From: DASUGM01 sp036274055
GTDB lineage: Bacteria; Acidobacteriota; Vicinamibacteria; Vicinamibacterales; SCN-69-37
Reading direction: 5' to 3'
NCBI GenBank assembly: GCA_036274055.1
Contig: DASUGM010000083.1
Location: 1-11,057 of the forward strand
Length of the DNA: 11,057 bases
Below are positions 1 to 6,093 of the stretch, piece after piece. The notes below the pieces were generated by a model that did not search any database, was not told the origin of the DNA, and worked only from the letters and a program-made list of their open reading frames with translations. Numbering within the stretch: the stretch's first letter is position 1; each line of letters opens with the position of its first letter. A program made the translations under genes and the position numbers.

Positions 1-581
1 GCGGTTTGTCGCATCAGCGGGAAATAGGAGCCGGTCACCGATTTGGCGCTGGCGCGCTCGGCGACGTTGTCTACGCTCAGCGTGACGCCGCTCGACTGAT
101 ACGCCGCGACTTCGCTGAGCGCGGGGTGCTCCGCTTCGAGCGCGCGATAGTCGACGACCGAGAACCTGAAGCGGAACGGCGGGTTATCGGTGTAGACCCA
201 GTAAATATTGTCCGCGTCGGCGTAGGGCAGCGGACTGATCAGCACGGCGCGGACCACCGCGACCATGGCCGTCGTGGCGCCGAGGCCGACGCCGACCGTC
301 AGCAGGATGGTGAGCGTCAGCCCGGGTGTTCGCAGGAGACTGCGGGCGCTGTAGGTAAGGTCTTTCCAGATATGTGTCATGACCGACACCCTCGATCGGA
401 TGCCAACCCGCGCGCGCTCGGCGAGCAGGTGGATGGGATAGAAGAAATGCTGGCGGCGCAGCCAGCGCGCGGCGGCGCGGTCGCCGTCCAGATGGCGGCG
501 AACTTCATACAGCTCTGCGAGATCCGCGTCGATCGCGCGCCGGTCGGGTTCGTCGACGAGCAGGCGCAGGAGCCATTTCAT
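1..581 (-). CDS. ADOP-family (MacB/FtsX-like) permease, N-terminal part, runs off left edge
   Basis: Inner-membrane permease of the Acidobacterial Duplicated Orphan Permease family. I translated 193 codons by hand from ATG at 581, and the frame stays open to base 1. Residues 1-60 (start MKWLLRLLVDEPDRRAID, then DLAELYEVRRHLDGDRAAARWLRRQ) match the helical permease-prefix domain that precedes many PadR-linked ADOPs. A second amphipathic start-like segment (MTHIWKDLTYSARSLLRTPG, about 68-87) leads into TM1 at about 88-112 (VGVGLGATTAMVAVVRAVL) and the ISPLPYAD turn that opens the MacB periplasmic core domain. The four-helix FtsX units lie outside the window. The start is 8 nt after the PadR stop, with an AAGGG-type ribosome binding site inside the end of padR, so the two are almost certainly one operon. 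The substrate is unknown; by family analogy it would use an ATPase encoded elsewhere. Confidence 0.88.
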   Translation of the reverse strand, partial: MKWLLRLLVDEPDRRAIDADLAELYEVRRHLDGDRAAARWLRRQHFFYPIHLLAERARVGIRSRVSVMTHIWKDLTYSARSLLRTPGLTLTILLTVGVGLGATTAMVAVVRAVLISPLPYADADNIYWVYTDNPPFRFRFSVVDYRALEAEHPALSEVAAYQSSGVTLSVDNVAERASAKSVTGSYFPLMRQT

Positions 582-589
582 CGTCCGGC

Positions 590-910
590 TCAGCCCTTGT
601 GGGTCCGGAGCAGCCGTCCCAGGCCCTTCCAGAGACGCGCGTGCTCGGAGTGGGTGCTACGCAGCGTCGCGACGCCAGCTTTCGTGAGTTTGAAATAGCG
701 TCGTGTCCGTCCCGACGCCGACTCGTCGAGACGCGACGTCGCTAACCCCTTTTTCTCCAAGCGACTGAGCGCGATGAAGACCGCCGCCTGCGCGACCGGC
801 CGGCCGCTGCGTTTCTCGAGCGCGAGCACGAGCGGCACGCTGTAGGCCTCACCGCCTTCAGTCAGCATGGCGAGCAGGATTTCGAGTTCGAAGTGTTGAA
901 GCGCTCTCAT
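590..910 (-). CDS. PadR-family winged-helix transcriptional regulator
   Basis: A 106-residue DNA-binding regulator. The N-terminus (MRALQHFELEILLAML) and the following helices with VAQAAVFIALSRLEKKGL (about 38-56) form the PadR winged helix-turn-helix. The wing is ASGRTRRYFKLTKAG at about 65-79, including the typical RRYFKLT strand. A short C-terminal helix to residue 106 would be the dimerisation part, as in the small (subfamily 2-like) PadR proteins found beside ADOP genes. Its ATG at 908-910 has only a weak Shine-Dalgarno because the leader is made of 7-bp repeats. It is the first gene of a two-gene operon with the ADOP permease 8 nt downstream. It probably represses that operon, perhaps at the palindrome at 1019-1033; the ligand is unknown. 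The family call is secure; the regulatory target is inferred from neighbourhood. Confidence 0.92.
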   Translation of the reverse strand: MRALQHFELEILLAMLTEGGEAYSVPLVLALEKRSGRPVAQAAVFIALSRLEKKGLATSRLDESASGRTRRYFKLTKAGVATLRSTHSEHARLWKGLGRLLRTHKG

Positions 911-916
911 TTTTCA

Positions 917-1013
917 GGCTCAGGGCTCACGGCTCAGGGCTCGGTGTCCAGGGCGTCGGCCTGACGCACGTCGCACGGCGCATTCGGCGCACGGCGCACG
1001 GCGCACGGCGGCG
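917..1013. repeat. Degenerate 7-bp tandem repeat array upstream of padR
   Basis: About 14 heptamers in one register. The padR-proximal block has units GGCTCAG, GGCTCAC, GGCTCAG, GGCTCGG at 917-944. A diverged middle follows, then GCACGTC, GCACGGC, GCATTCG and three identical GCGCACG units at 966-1007. The two blocks differ in sequence but stay in the same 7-base phase (966 is 917 plus 49). The array fills most of the 5' region of padR and replaces its expected ribosome binding site and core promoter. Its role is unknown; it may be a slippage-generated spacer. Confidence 0.75.
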
Positions 1014-1018
1014 TCCCC

Positions 1019-1033
1019 ACTAACATCGTTAGT
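1019..1033. promoter_or_regulatory. 15-bp palindrome, candidate PadR operator
   Basis: ACTAAC-ATC-GTTAGT, perfect 6-bp arms around a 3-bp centre, in the intergenic region between divergent padR and the thioredoxin-like gene. It is 108 bp upstream of the padR start and about 52 bp upstream of the putative rightward -35 box. Size, symmetry and place fit a dimeric winged-helix repressor. That PadR binds here is an inference from position only. Confidence 0.45.
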
Positions 1034-1085
1034 CTAGATCCGCCGCCGCCCGGTTAGCTGTCACAGAAATTTCTCTATCGCGGCC

Positions 1086-1114
1086 TCGAAATCGCGCCGA
1101 CACACCGTCATAAT
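1086..1114 (+). promoter_or_regulatory. Putative sigma70-type promoter of the thioredoxin-like gene
   Basis: TCGAAA at 1086-1091 (4 of 6 to TTGACA) and CATAAT at 1109-1114 (5 of 6 to TATAAT), with a 17-bp spacer. Transcription would start near 1121, giving a leader of under 30 nt to the ATG at 1149. This is a consensus match only. Confidence 0.4.
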
Positions 1115-1148
1115 CGGCCAAGTTCGGCAAGGGGCAGGTACGGACCGC

Positions 1149-1991
1149 ATGACAATCCGGGGACGGGCAGGGATGGCCGCGGTGATCGTGTGCGCGCTGG
1201 CGACAGCTGAGCTGCGCGCGCAATCGTTCGCCGCGTTTGCTTCGAAGACTACGCCGGCGACGCTGGTCGTGCCGGCTTTCACCGACAAGGACGTCGGCGG
1301 ACTGCTGACCACACTCGATCGACTGCTGTCCGACGCTGTCAACAGCAAGTCGCGCGAGTCGGATACGCGCGATGCGCTCTGGCAATTCGCGCGCCGCCTG
1401 CAGAGCGGCAAGTTGTCGGCGGAACAGGAAGCGCTCGTGATCGAGCACCTGAATCGCACGGCCAGCGCCCACGAGGAAACCGCCGCAGCCATCGCATCGA
1501 CGCGGCGGATGATCGAACAGCTGATGGTCGGCAAGACCGCGCCGGATATCCTCGGGACGGATCTCGAAGGACGGCCGTTGAAGCTCAGCGATTACCGGAG
1601 CAAGGTGGTGGTGCTGGTGTTTTCAGCGGAGTGGTGCGCGATCTGCAAAGCGCAGGCGCCGTACGAGCGCTTCCTGCTCGAACGCTACGCGCGCTGGCCG
1701 TTCGCGCTGCTCGGCGTGCAGACCGGCTCGGATCGTGAAGCGGCGCGGCGACTGCAAATCACCGAGCCGCTCGCGCATCGCGCGTGGTGGGACGAGCCGC
1801 GCGATGGGTTGCCGGGCGGCACCATCGCCGGCGCCTGGAACGTGCTCGGCTATCCGGCCAGCTACGTCATCGACGGCGACGGCGTCATCCGGTTCGTCGA
1901 TCTTCGCGACGAGGACCTGCTCAGGGGCGTCCGCCAGCTCGTCGAAGCGCAGGTCGATCTCGAACAGAAAAAAGCGCGACGCGCGCCATAG
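1149..1991 (+). CDS. Exported thioredoxin-like (TlpA/ResA-type) protein with extra N-terminal helical region
   Basis: A 280-residue protein whose residues 1-24 form a signal peptide (basic MTIRGR, hydrophobic AAVIVCALATA, likely cleavage near LRA-QS). It should act outside the cytoplasm. Residues 26-122 are a mostly helical, Ala/Arg-rich region that I do not recognise. Residues 127-265 form a redoxin/thioredoxin fold: VGKTAPDILGTDLEG entry, a KVVVLVFSAEWC strand, active-site C163-A-I-C166 after W162, and the cis-proline P236 in GYPASYVID. Both cysteines are present, so dithiol reductase or oxidoreductase activity is plausible; the partner is unknown. The start was chosen because it supplies the signal peptide; the ribosome binding site (AAGGGG/AGG at 1129-1138) is mediocre. 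It is transcribed divergently from padR, so both may respond to the same operator. It stands alone, and its 3' end faces the small secreted gene. Confidence 0.85.
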   Translation: MTIRGRAGMAAVIVCALATAELRAQSFAAFASKTTPATLVVPAFTDKDVGGLLTTLDRLLSDAVNSKSRESDTRDALWQFARRLQSGKLSAEQEALVIEHLNRTASAHEETAAAIASTRRMIEQLMVGKTAPDILGTDLEGRPLKLSDYRSKVVVLVFSAEWCAICKAQAPYERFLLERYARWPFALLGVQTGSDREAARRLQITEPLAHRAWWDEPRDGLPGGTIAGAWNVLGYPASYVIDGDGVIRFVDLRDEDLLRGVRQLVEAQVDLEQKKARRAP

Positions 1992-2037
1992 GCCGGGCGC
2001 GCGCCGCGCGTCTCGCTGTCGTCGAGCTTGCCTGCGA

Positions 2038-2484
2038 CTACCGGGCGGGCGCCGAACAGGTGTTCGACACCAGCGTCACGGTCTTGAGGTTCAGCTTCGG
2101 CAGATCCTTCTCTTCGATCTTCGCCGAGCCGGTCACCGGCGCGGGCTTCGGATCCGCCTTGCCGGTGATCTCGACCTGGTGGTTGAGGTGGTCGCGCAAA
2201 TTCACGTCCGCCACCGTACCGACCACCATGTAGCTGACGCCTTTCTCGGTCGTGCTCTTGGCATCCATCTTCGCGTTCTCGATGATGAACACCGTCGGCC
2301 CCGAACCCTGCACCAGGCAGCCCGTCACCTTTAGTTCAGGCGTGGTGGGCGGAGTCTGCTGGGCCGCCGGCGCGGCTGCCGCGGGCGGTGTTGGCGGCGG
2401 CGGGGGATTCTGCTGCGCTGAGAGGATCGCAGCTCCGGTGGCGATGGCAAACGTAAAGGCCAGCGCGCTGACTACATTCTTCAT
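2038..2484 (-). CDS. Small secreted protein with Pro/Ala linker and OB-fold-like domain
   Basis: A 148-residue protein. Residues 1-23 are a clear Sec signal peptide (MKNVVSALAFTFAIATGAAILSA, cut before QQN). Residues 27-49 are a Pro/Ala/Gln-rich flexible linker (PPPPPTPPAAAAPAAQQTPP). Residues 50-144 look like a compact beta-barrel: the opening strand LKVTGCLVQG, SYMVVGTV, then NLRDHLNHQVEITGKAD and a closing KTVTLVSNTC. The HLNHQVEITG segment resembles the strand/turn of secreted OB-fold proteins. C56 and C143 sit in the first and last strands and could form a disulfide. The ATG has a strong AAGGAG ribosome binding site about 9 nt upstream. I do not recognise a named function; similar short secreted proteins are common in Acidobacteriota. 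It is divergent from the second ADOP gene and convergent with the thioredoxin-like gene, with a 46-bp gap that shows no terminator. Confidence 0.8.
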   Translation of the reverse strand: MKNVVSALAFTFAIATGAAILSAQQNPPPPPTPPAAAAPAAQQTPPTTPELKVTGCLVQGSGPTVFIIENAKMDAKSTTEKGVSYMVVGTVADVNLRDHLNHQVEITGKADPKPAPVTGSAKIEEKDLPKLNLKTVTLVSNTCSAPAR

Positions 2485-2723
2485 GACACTCTCCTTCTGC
2501 TGGGAAGCAGCTCGGCAGATATGTCATCAAGTCGTGTACCACCTAGAAATCAGCCCATTTTCCGGTCCCGGACGGTTCAACGCGAGGCCGACCCGGGCCG
2601 GTAGGTAACGACTGCCTGGTCGATGGAACAAATGACACCCCTTTGGGAGTCCAATGGGGTTGCGCGCATCAGCCGTACCAACTAGACGTGTATCAAGTCG
2701 TTGCTGGCGCGTGGAGACCGCCC
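2485..2723. other. Divergent intergenic region between the small secreted gene and the second ADOP
   Basis: This 239-bp stretch must hold promoters for both directions, but I found no convincing -35/-10 pair. It contains a 10-bp direct repeat (ATCAAGTCGT at 2526-2535 and 2692-2701) and the hairpin at 2637-2660. A longer reading frame runs upstream of the ADOP start through this region, but nothing in it looks like protein. Confidence 0.5.
2637..2660. repeat. Short imperfect hairpin in the leader of the second ADOP
   Basis: A 10-bp inverted repeat (ACCCCTTTGG / CCAATGGGGT) with one internal mismatch and a 4-nt GAGT loop, ending 63 bp before the ADOP start. Part of it, GTCCAATGG at 2649-2657, recurs in the palindrome at 7350-7386. 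It could be an operator, an RNA leader structure or a small dispersed palindromic repeat. Confidence 0.5.
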
Positions 2724-5213
2724 ATGGGTACGTTCCTGCAGGACCTGCGTTTCGCGTTCCGTAACCTCCGCCGCACGCCCGCGTTTCCGATCGCGGCGAT
2801 CGCGACGCTGGCCCTCGGGGTCGGCGCGACCACGGCCATCTTCAGCACCGTCAACGCCGCGCTGCTGCGGCCGCTGCCGTATCCCAATGCGAACGATCTC
2901 TACTCGATGCGCACCACGCTCACCGACGGCCGGCTGACGACCGGCTTCCTCGCGCCGAATGAGGTCCTCCGGCTCAACGGCAACGCGCCGTCGCTGATCA
3001 AGGCCGTCGGCCTGCAACCGTTCGACCTGACGTTGATGAAAGACGACGCGACCCCGATCAAGACGCGCGTCTTTGGCGTCAGCGAAGGATTCTTCGAGAT
3101 GTTCGGGCTGCCGATGACGCTCGGCGGCTTCATGCCGCAGCACTTCATCCCGCAGAACGGCCCGCCGCCGGGCGTCGTCATCTCGACCCGAATCTGGCAG
3201 AACATGTTCAACAGCGATCCGCAGATGGTCGGCAAGCCGATCCGCTTCGCGGAATTGAGCACCATCTGCCTCGGCATCGCGAATCCGGCGTTCGACACTC
3301 CGCACGACGCCGATTTCTGGGCGCCGATCGCGCTGCCGCCCGACGCCGTCGGCCACAACCTCGAGGGCTTCATGCGTCTGAAGCCGGGCGTGGACCTCGA
3401 GCGCGCCAAGAGCGAGATGAACAGCGTGATGCTCGGGATCGCCAAAGACTTTCCCGCCAGCGCCAAAAACCGCGTCTACGTCGTCAAGCCGGTGGTCGAG
3501 CAGATCGTCGGCGATCTCAGGCCGATCCTGATCATCGTGCTGCTGTCGACCGGATTGCTGCTGGCGCTGGCGTGCGTCAATGTGACGAATCTGCTCCTGG
3601 CGCGCGGCGCCGCGCGCGCCCGCGAGATGGCCGTGCGCGTCGCGCTGGGCGCCGGACGCGGGCGGATCGTTCGTCAACTGCTGACTGAATCGATCCTGCT
3701 GGCGACCGCGGGCACCGTGCTCGGTCTCGGCATCGCGTACGCGGGGATCCGCTTCCTGCTGCGGATGAGCGCCGGGACGCTGCCGCGCCTCGAGACCGTG
3801 CCGTTCGACAGCACCGTGTTGCTGTTTGCGCTGGGCGCGATGCTCGTGACCGGCCTGGTCGTCGGATTTGCGCCGGCGCTGCGTCTGGCGGGCACCGACG
3901 TCAAGACACTGATGAACGAGAGCGGCCGCTCGGCGTCGGGCGGCAAGAGCACGGCGCGCTGGCTCAACGCGATGACGATCGCGGAGGTCGCGCTCGCGAT
4001 CACGCTCGTCGCCGGCGCCGGCTGGCTGATTCGCGGCTTCGACACCCTGCGCAAGACCAATCCGGGCTTCGTCGCCGAGAAGCGCTTGATCGTCGACGCC
4101 AATCTGGTCGGGCCGAAGTTTCCAAACCCGCCGGCCGTGATCGCCGCGTATCAGGATCTGATGGATCGCATCCGCGCGATTGGCGGCGTCGAGGCGGTCG
4201 GCCTGACGTCGAGTTTCCCACTGCGCGGCACGCAGGAGAACTCGCTGTTCGTCGTGCCGAACGGCGAGGCGTTCAACGAGGCCAATCCGAAAGGATCGCG
4301 GCAGCGGGTCGTCAGCAAGGGCCTGTTCGAGGCAATGGGCGTGAAGCTCGTGGCCGGTCGCGACTTCGACAGCAGCGACCAGCCGCCTCCACCACCGCAG
4401 CCGGGTCAACCGGGTCAGCCGGGTCAACCGGGTCAACCGAATCAGGGGCCGCCGCCGAATCCGCAGACCCAGTCCGCGATCGTCAACACCGCGTTCGTGC
4501 AGCGCCATCTCGAAGGACGCGATCCGCTGACGGTGACATTCCAGAGCGGCTATCCGACCATCAACCGCAACCTGACGATAAAGATCGTCGGCGTGGTCGA
4601 CGACATCCGCCAGAAGTCGATCGGCGAAGCGGCCGAGCCGGCGTACTACACGCCGATCACGCAGGCCGCGCAGCGACGGCAGACCATTGTCGTCTCGATG
4701 AAGGGCGAGGACAGCAGCGCGATTCGTGGCGCCATCCGCGAGGAGATCCGCAAGACCGATCCGACGATGGCCGTCGAGTTCGAGTCGGTGCCCGAACTCG
4801 TCGCCGGCACGCTCAAACGGCAGGAACTCGGCATGACGTTGATGCTGCTGTTCGGCGTCGCCGCGGTGCTGCTGGCGGCGGTCGGCATCTACGGCGTGAT
4901 TGCCTACGCATCGGCGCAGCGCCGCAATGAAGTCGCGACCCGGCTGGCGCTCGGCGCGACACCCGGCACCGTGTTCTGGCTGGTGCTGAAGCAGGGGAGG
5001 ACGCTCGCGATCATCGGCACCGCGATCGGCCTCGCGCTCGCCTACGGCGCCGGCAAGATCGTCTCGAGCCAGCTCTACGCGGTCAACGCCTCGGATCCGA
5101 CCATTCTCGGCGGCGCCACCGCGTTGGTGGCGGTGATCGCGTTGATTGCGACCACCGTGCCGGCGTGGCGGGCGTCTCGGATTGATCCGTCGAAGGTGCT
5201 CAGGCCGGAATAG
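2724..5213 (+). CDS. ADOP-family (MacB/FtsX-like) permease without prefix domain, with PGQ repeat
   Basis: An 829-residue inner-membrane permease made of two MacB halves. MGTFLQDLRFAFRNLRRTPAF leads to TM1 (about 22-46, LALGVGATTAIFSTVNAALL), LRPLPYP and a first periplasmic core domain (about 50-262). FtsX unit 1 has TM2 at about 267-292, then the cytoplasmic segment ARGAARAREMAVRVALGA, then TM3 and TM4 to about 388. The second half starts with a TM at about 415-438 (NAMTIAEVALAITLVAGAG), a periplasmic domain, and a final three-TM FtsX unit ending in WRASRIDPSKVLRPE. The ATG at 2724 was preferred over an upstream in-frame start because it gives the family's usual N-terminus and has GGAG 7 nt before it. 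Residues 560-574 are five PGQ/PNQ triplets in a Pro-rich insertion. No ATPase gene is adjacent, as is usual for this orphan family; the substrate is unknown. Confidence 0.92.
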   Translation: MGTFLQDLRFAFRNLRRTPAFPIAAIATLALGVGATTAIFSTVNAALLRPLPYPNANDLYSMRTTLTDGRLTTGFLAPNEVLRLNGNAPSLIKAVGLQPFDLTLMKDDATPIKTRVFGVSEGFFEMFGLPMTLGGFMPQHFIPQNGPPPGVVISTRIWQNMFNSDPQMVGKPIRFAELSTICLGIANPAFDTPHDADFWAPIALPPDAVGHNLEGFMRLKPGVDLERAKSEMNSVMLGIAKDFPASAKNRVYVVKPVVEQIVGDLRPILIIVLLSTGLLLALACVNVTNLLLARGAARAREMAVRVALGAGRGRIVRQLLTESILLATAGTVLGLGIAYAGIRFLLRMSAGTLPRLETVPFDSTVLLFALGAMLVTGLVVGFAPALRLAGTDVKTLMNESGRSASGGKSTARWLNAMTIAEVALAITLVAGAGWLIRGFDTLRKTNPGFVAEKRLIVDANLVGPKFPNPPAVIAAYQDLMDRIRAIGGVEAVGLTSSFPLRGTQENSLFVVPNGEAFNEANPKGSRQRVVSKGLFEAMGVKLVAGRDFDSSDQPPPPPQPGQPGQPGQPGQPNQGPPPNPQTQSAIVNTAFVQRHLEGRDPLTVTFQSGYPTINRNLTIKIVGVVDDIRQKSIGEAAEPAYYTPITQAAQRRQTIVVSMKGEDSSAIRGAIREEIRKTDPTMAVEFESVPELVAGTLKRQELGMTLMLLFGVAAVLLAAVGIYGVIAYASAQRRNEVATRLALGATPGTVFWLVLKQGRTLAIIGTAIGLALAYGAGKIVSSQLYAVNASDPTILGGATALVAVIALIATTVPAWRASRIDPSKVLRPE
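4401..4445 (+). repeat. 9-bp tandem repeat encoding a PGQ collagen-like tract
   Basis: Five consecutive 9-bp units, CCGGGTCAA, CCGGGTCAG, CCGGGTCAA, CCGGGTCAA and CCGAATCAG, in frame within the second periplasmic domain of the ADOP permease. They are flanked by further Pro/Gln codons. Near-identity at the DNA level, including the third codon positions, suggests recent slippage expansion. Changes in copy number would keep the reading frame. Confidence 0.9.
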
Positions 5214-5215
5214 GA

Positions 5216-5281
5216 ATGGGGTCAAACACGGGTCAGACCCCTTTGAGCGATCAAAGGGGTCTGACCCGTGTTTGACCCCAT
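5216..5281. repeat. Perfect 31-bp-stem inverted repeat with GCGA loop between convergent genes
   Basis: Bases 5216-5246 and 5251-5281 are exact reverse complements, separated only by GCGA (a GNRA-type tetraloop). Each arm contains its own smaller palindrome, GGGTC-A/T-GACCC. It starts 2 nt after the ADOP stop, and its right arm encodes the last nine residues and stop of the RnfD-like protein on the minus strand. There is no T-run on either side, so it is not a classical intrinsic terminator, though such a stem could still stop or stabilise transcripts from both sides. GGGGTC/GACCC palindromes of this kind look like dispersed repeats of the REP type; this is from memory, not a search. Confidence 0.93.
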
Positions 5282-6093
5282 CGACGACTACGCCGCCACG
5301 TTTCCCACACGTTGCCGACCAGGACGCCGGACAGCAGATAGTGCGCGGCGCCAAGACGCTCGAAGATCAGATAGCCGGCGGCGGCGACGATCGCCGCGCA
5401 GATGACCTGGTCGCGATAGCGATTCGGCGACGTCGGCGGATCGGTGAGAAAAAAGAACGCGAAGAACAGCGCCGCGTGCAGATCCGGCGCCCGGAATACT
5501 TCGGCGACCTGCGCCCCGTCGCCGGCGAACGCCGTCGCCGTGAACAGCAGGAAGTAGACGCCGACGAACGTCAGCAGCATCGGCATCTTGTTGACGCGGT
5601 CGGTGATGAACAGACCGGAGCCGATCAGCAGGACGAGCGCGGCGGGGGTGAGCTCGCCGAGCGCGCCCCACCAGTTCTCGCCCGGCGCGAAGAGGTAGAA
5701 CACCGCGACCAGGGCCAGCGCCGCGGGATTGAAGACGTTGGCCGACCGCGTCCGCGCGACATACTTGCTCAGCACCGCGATCGCCGCCGCGCACGCGGCG
5801 ACATACGCGGGCTCGCGCGGGCTCAGCACCATCGCGATCAGCAGTCCGCTGAGGATCGCGCCGCTGGGAAAGGTCCAGCGGCCCGATCGCAGCCGCAGGA
5901 TCGGTACGTCGATCACGACTGCCGTGACCACGGCGGCCAGCAGCCCGGGCGCGACCAGCCGCAGCCCTTCGTGCGGCGCGGCGACGCCCGCGAGCAGCGC
6001 GAGGACGATCGTCAGCAGCCCCTTCGGCGTCCGGAAGAACTGGCGCGCCGCCGCCCACGGCCGGCGCCGCGCTCGCGCGCGTCCCTCAGACAC
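5251..6093 (-). CDS. RnfD/NqrB-family integral membrane protein, short form
   Basis: A 280-residue hydrophobic protein with about nine membrane segments from residue 25 to 262. Family marks are FPSGAILSGLLIAMVLSP (75-92), the VFNPAAL segment (120-126, like the conserved FNPA of RnfD) and TDPPTSPNRYRD (217-228, like the TDP.TSP of RnfD/NqrB). In full-length RnfD a loop with an SGAT-type threonine carries covalent FMN; that stretch is absent here, and FNPA helix and GELTPAALVLL are nearly contiguous. It is the third gene of the flavin cluster and probably passes electrons across or along the membrane with the FMN-binding protein. The GTG start at 6093 was chosen because GAGG lies 8 nt upstream and the overlap with the apbE stop is 8 nt (GTGTCTGA), typical of coupling. 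The alternative is ATG at 6114 (287 residues, 29-nt overlap). The last nine residues are encoded by the hairpin. Confidence 0.85.
   Translation of the reverse strand: MSEGRARARRRPWAAARQFFRTPKGLLTIVLALLAGVAAPHEGLRLVAPGLLAAVVTAVVIDVPILRLRSGRWTFPSGAILSGLLIAMVLSPREPAYVAACAAAIAVLSKYVARTRSANVFNPAALALVAVFYLFAPGENWWGALGELTPAALVLLIGSGLFITDRVNKMPMLLTFVGVYFLLFTATAFAGDGAQVAEVFRAPDLHAALFFAFFFLTDPPTSPNRYRDQVICAAIVAAAGYLIFERLGAAHYLLSGVLVGNVWETWRRSRRWGQTRVRPL

Noticed and set aside
6..698. A 230-codon plus-strand frame at the left edge
   Set aside because: It is antisense to the ADOP N-terminus and the end of padR, both of which have strong family signatures.
911..1148. A small RNA or tRNA in the intergenic region
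   Set aside because: No cloverleaf or conserved RNA pattern is visible; the sequence is explained by heptamer repeats, a dyad and a promoter-like pair.
4401..4445. The 9-bp repeats as part of a CRISPR or an origin iteron array
   Set aside because: The units are directly adjacent without spacers and are in frame within a permease gene; they encode PGQ triplets.
5216..5281. The large hairpin as a classical intrinsic terminator
   Set aside because: Neither flank carries a T-run after the stem. A role in transcript ending is possible, but the canonical signature is missing.
2682..5354. An 890-codon open frame antisense to the second ADOP gene
   Set aside because: It mirrors the permease codon by codon, is extremely rich in Arg, Asp, His and Gln, and has no domain-like sequence. 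Long antisense frames are expected in GC-rich coding DNA.
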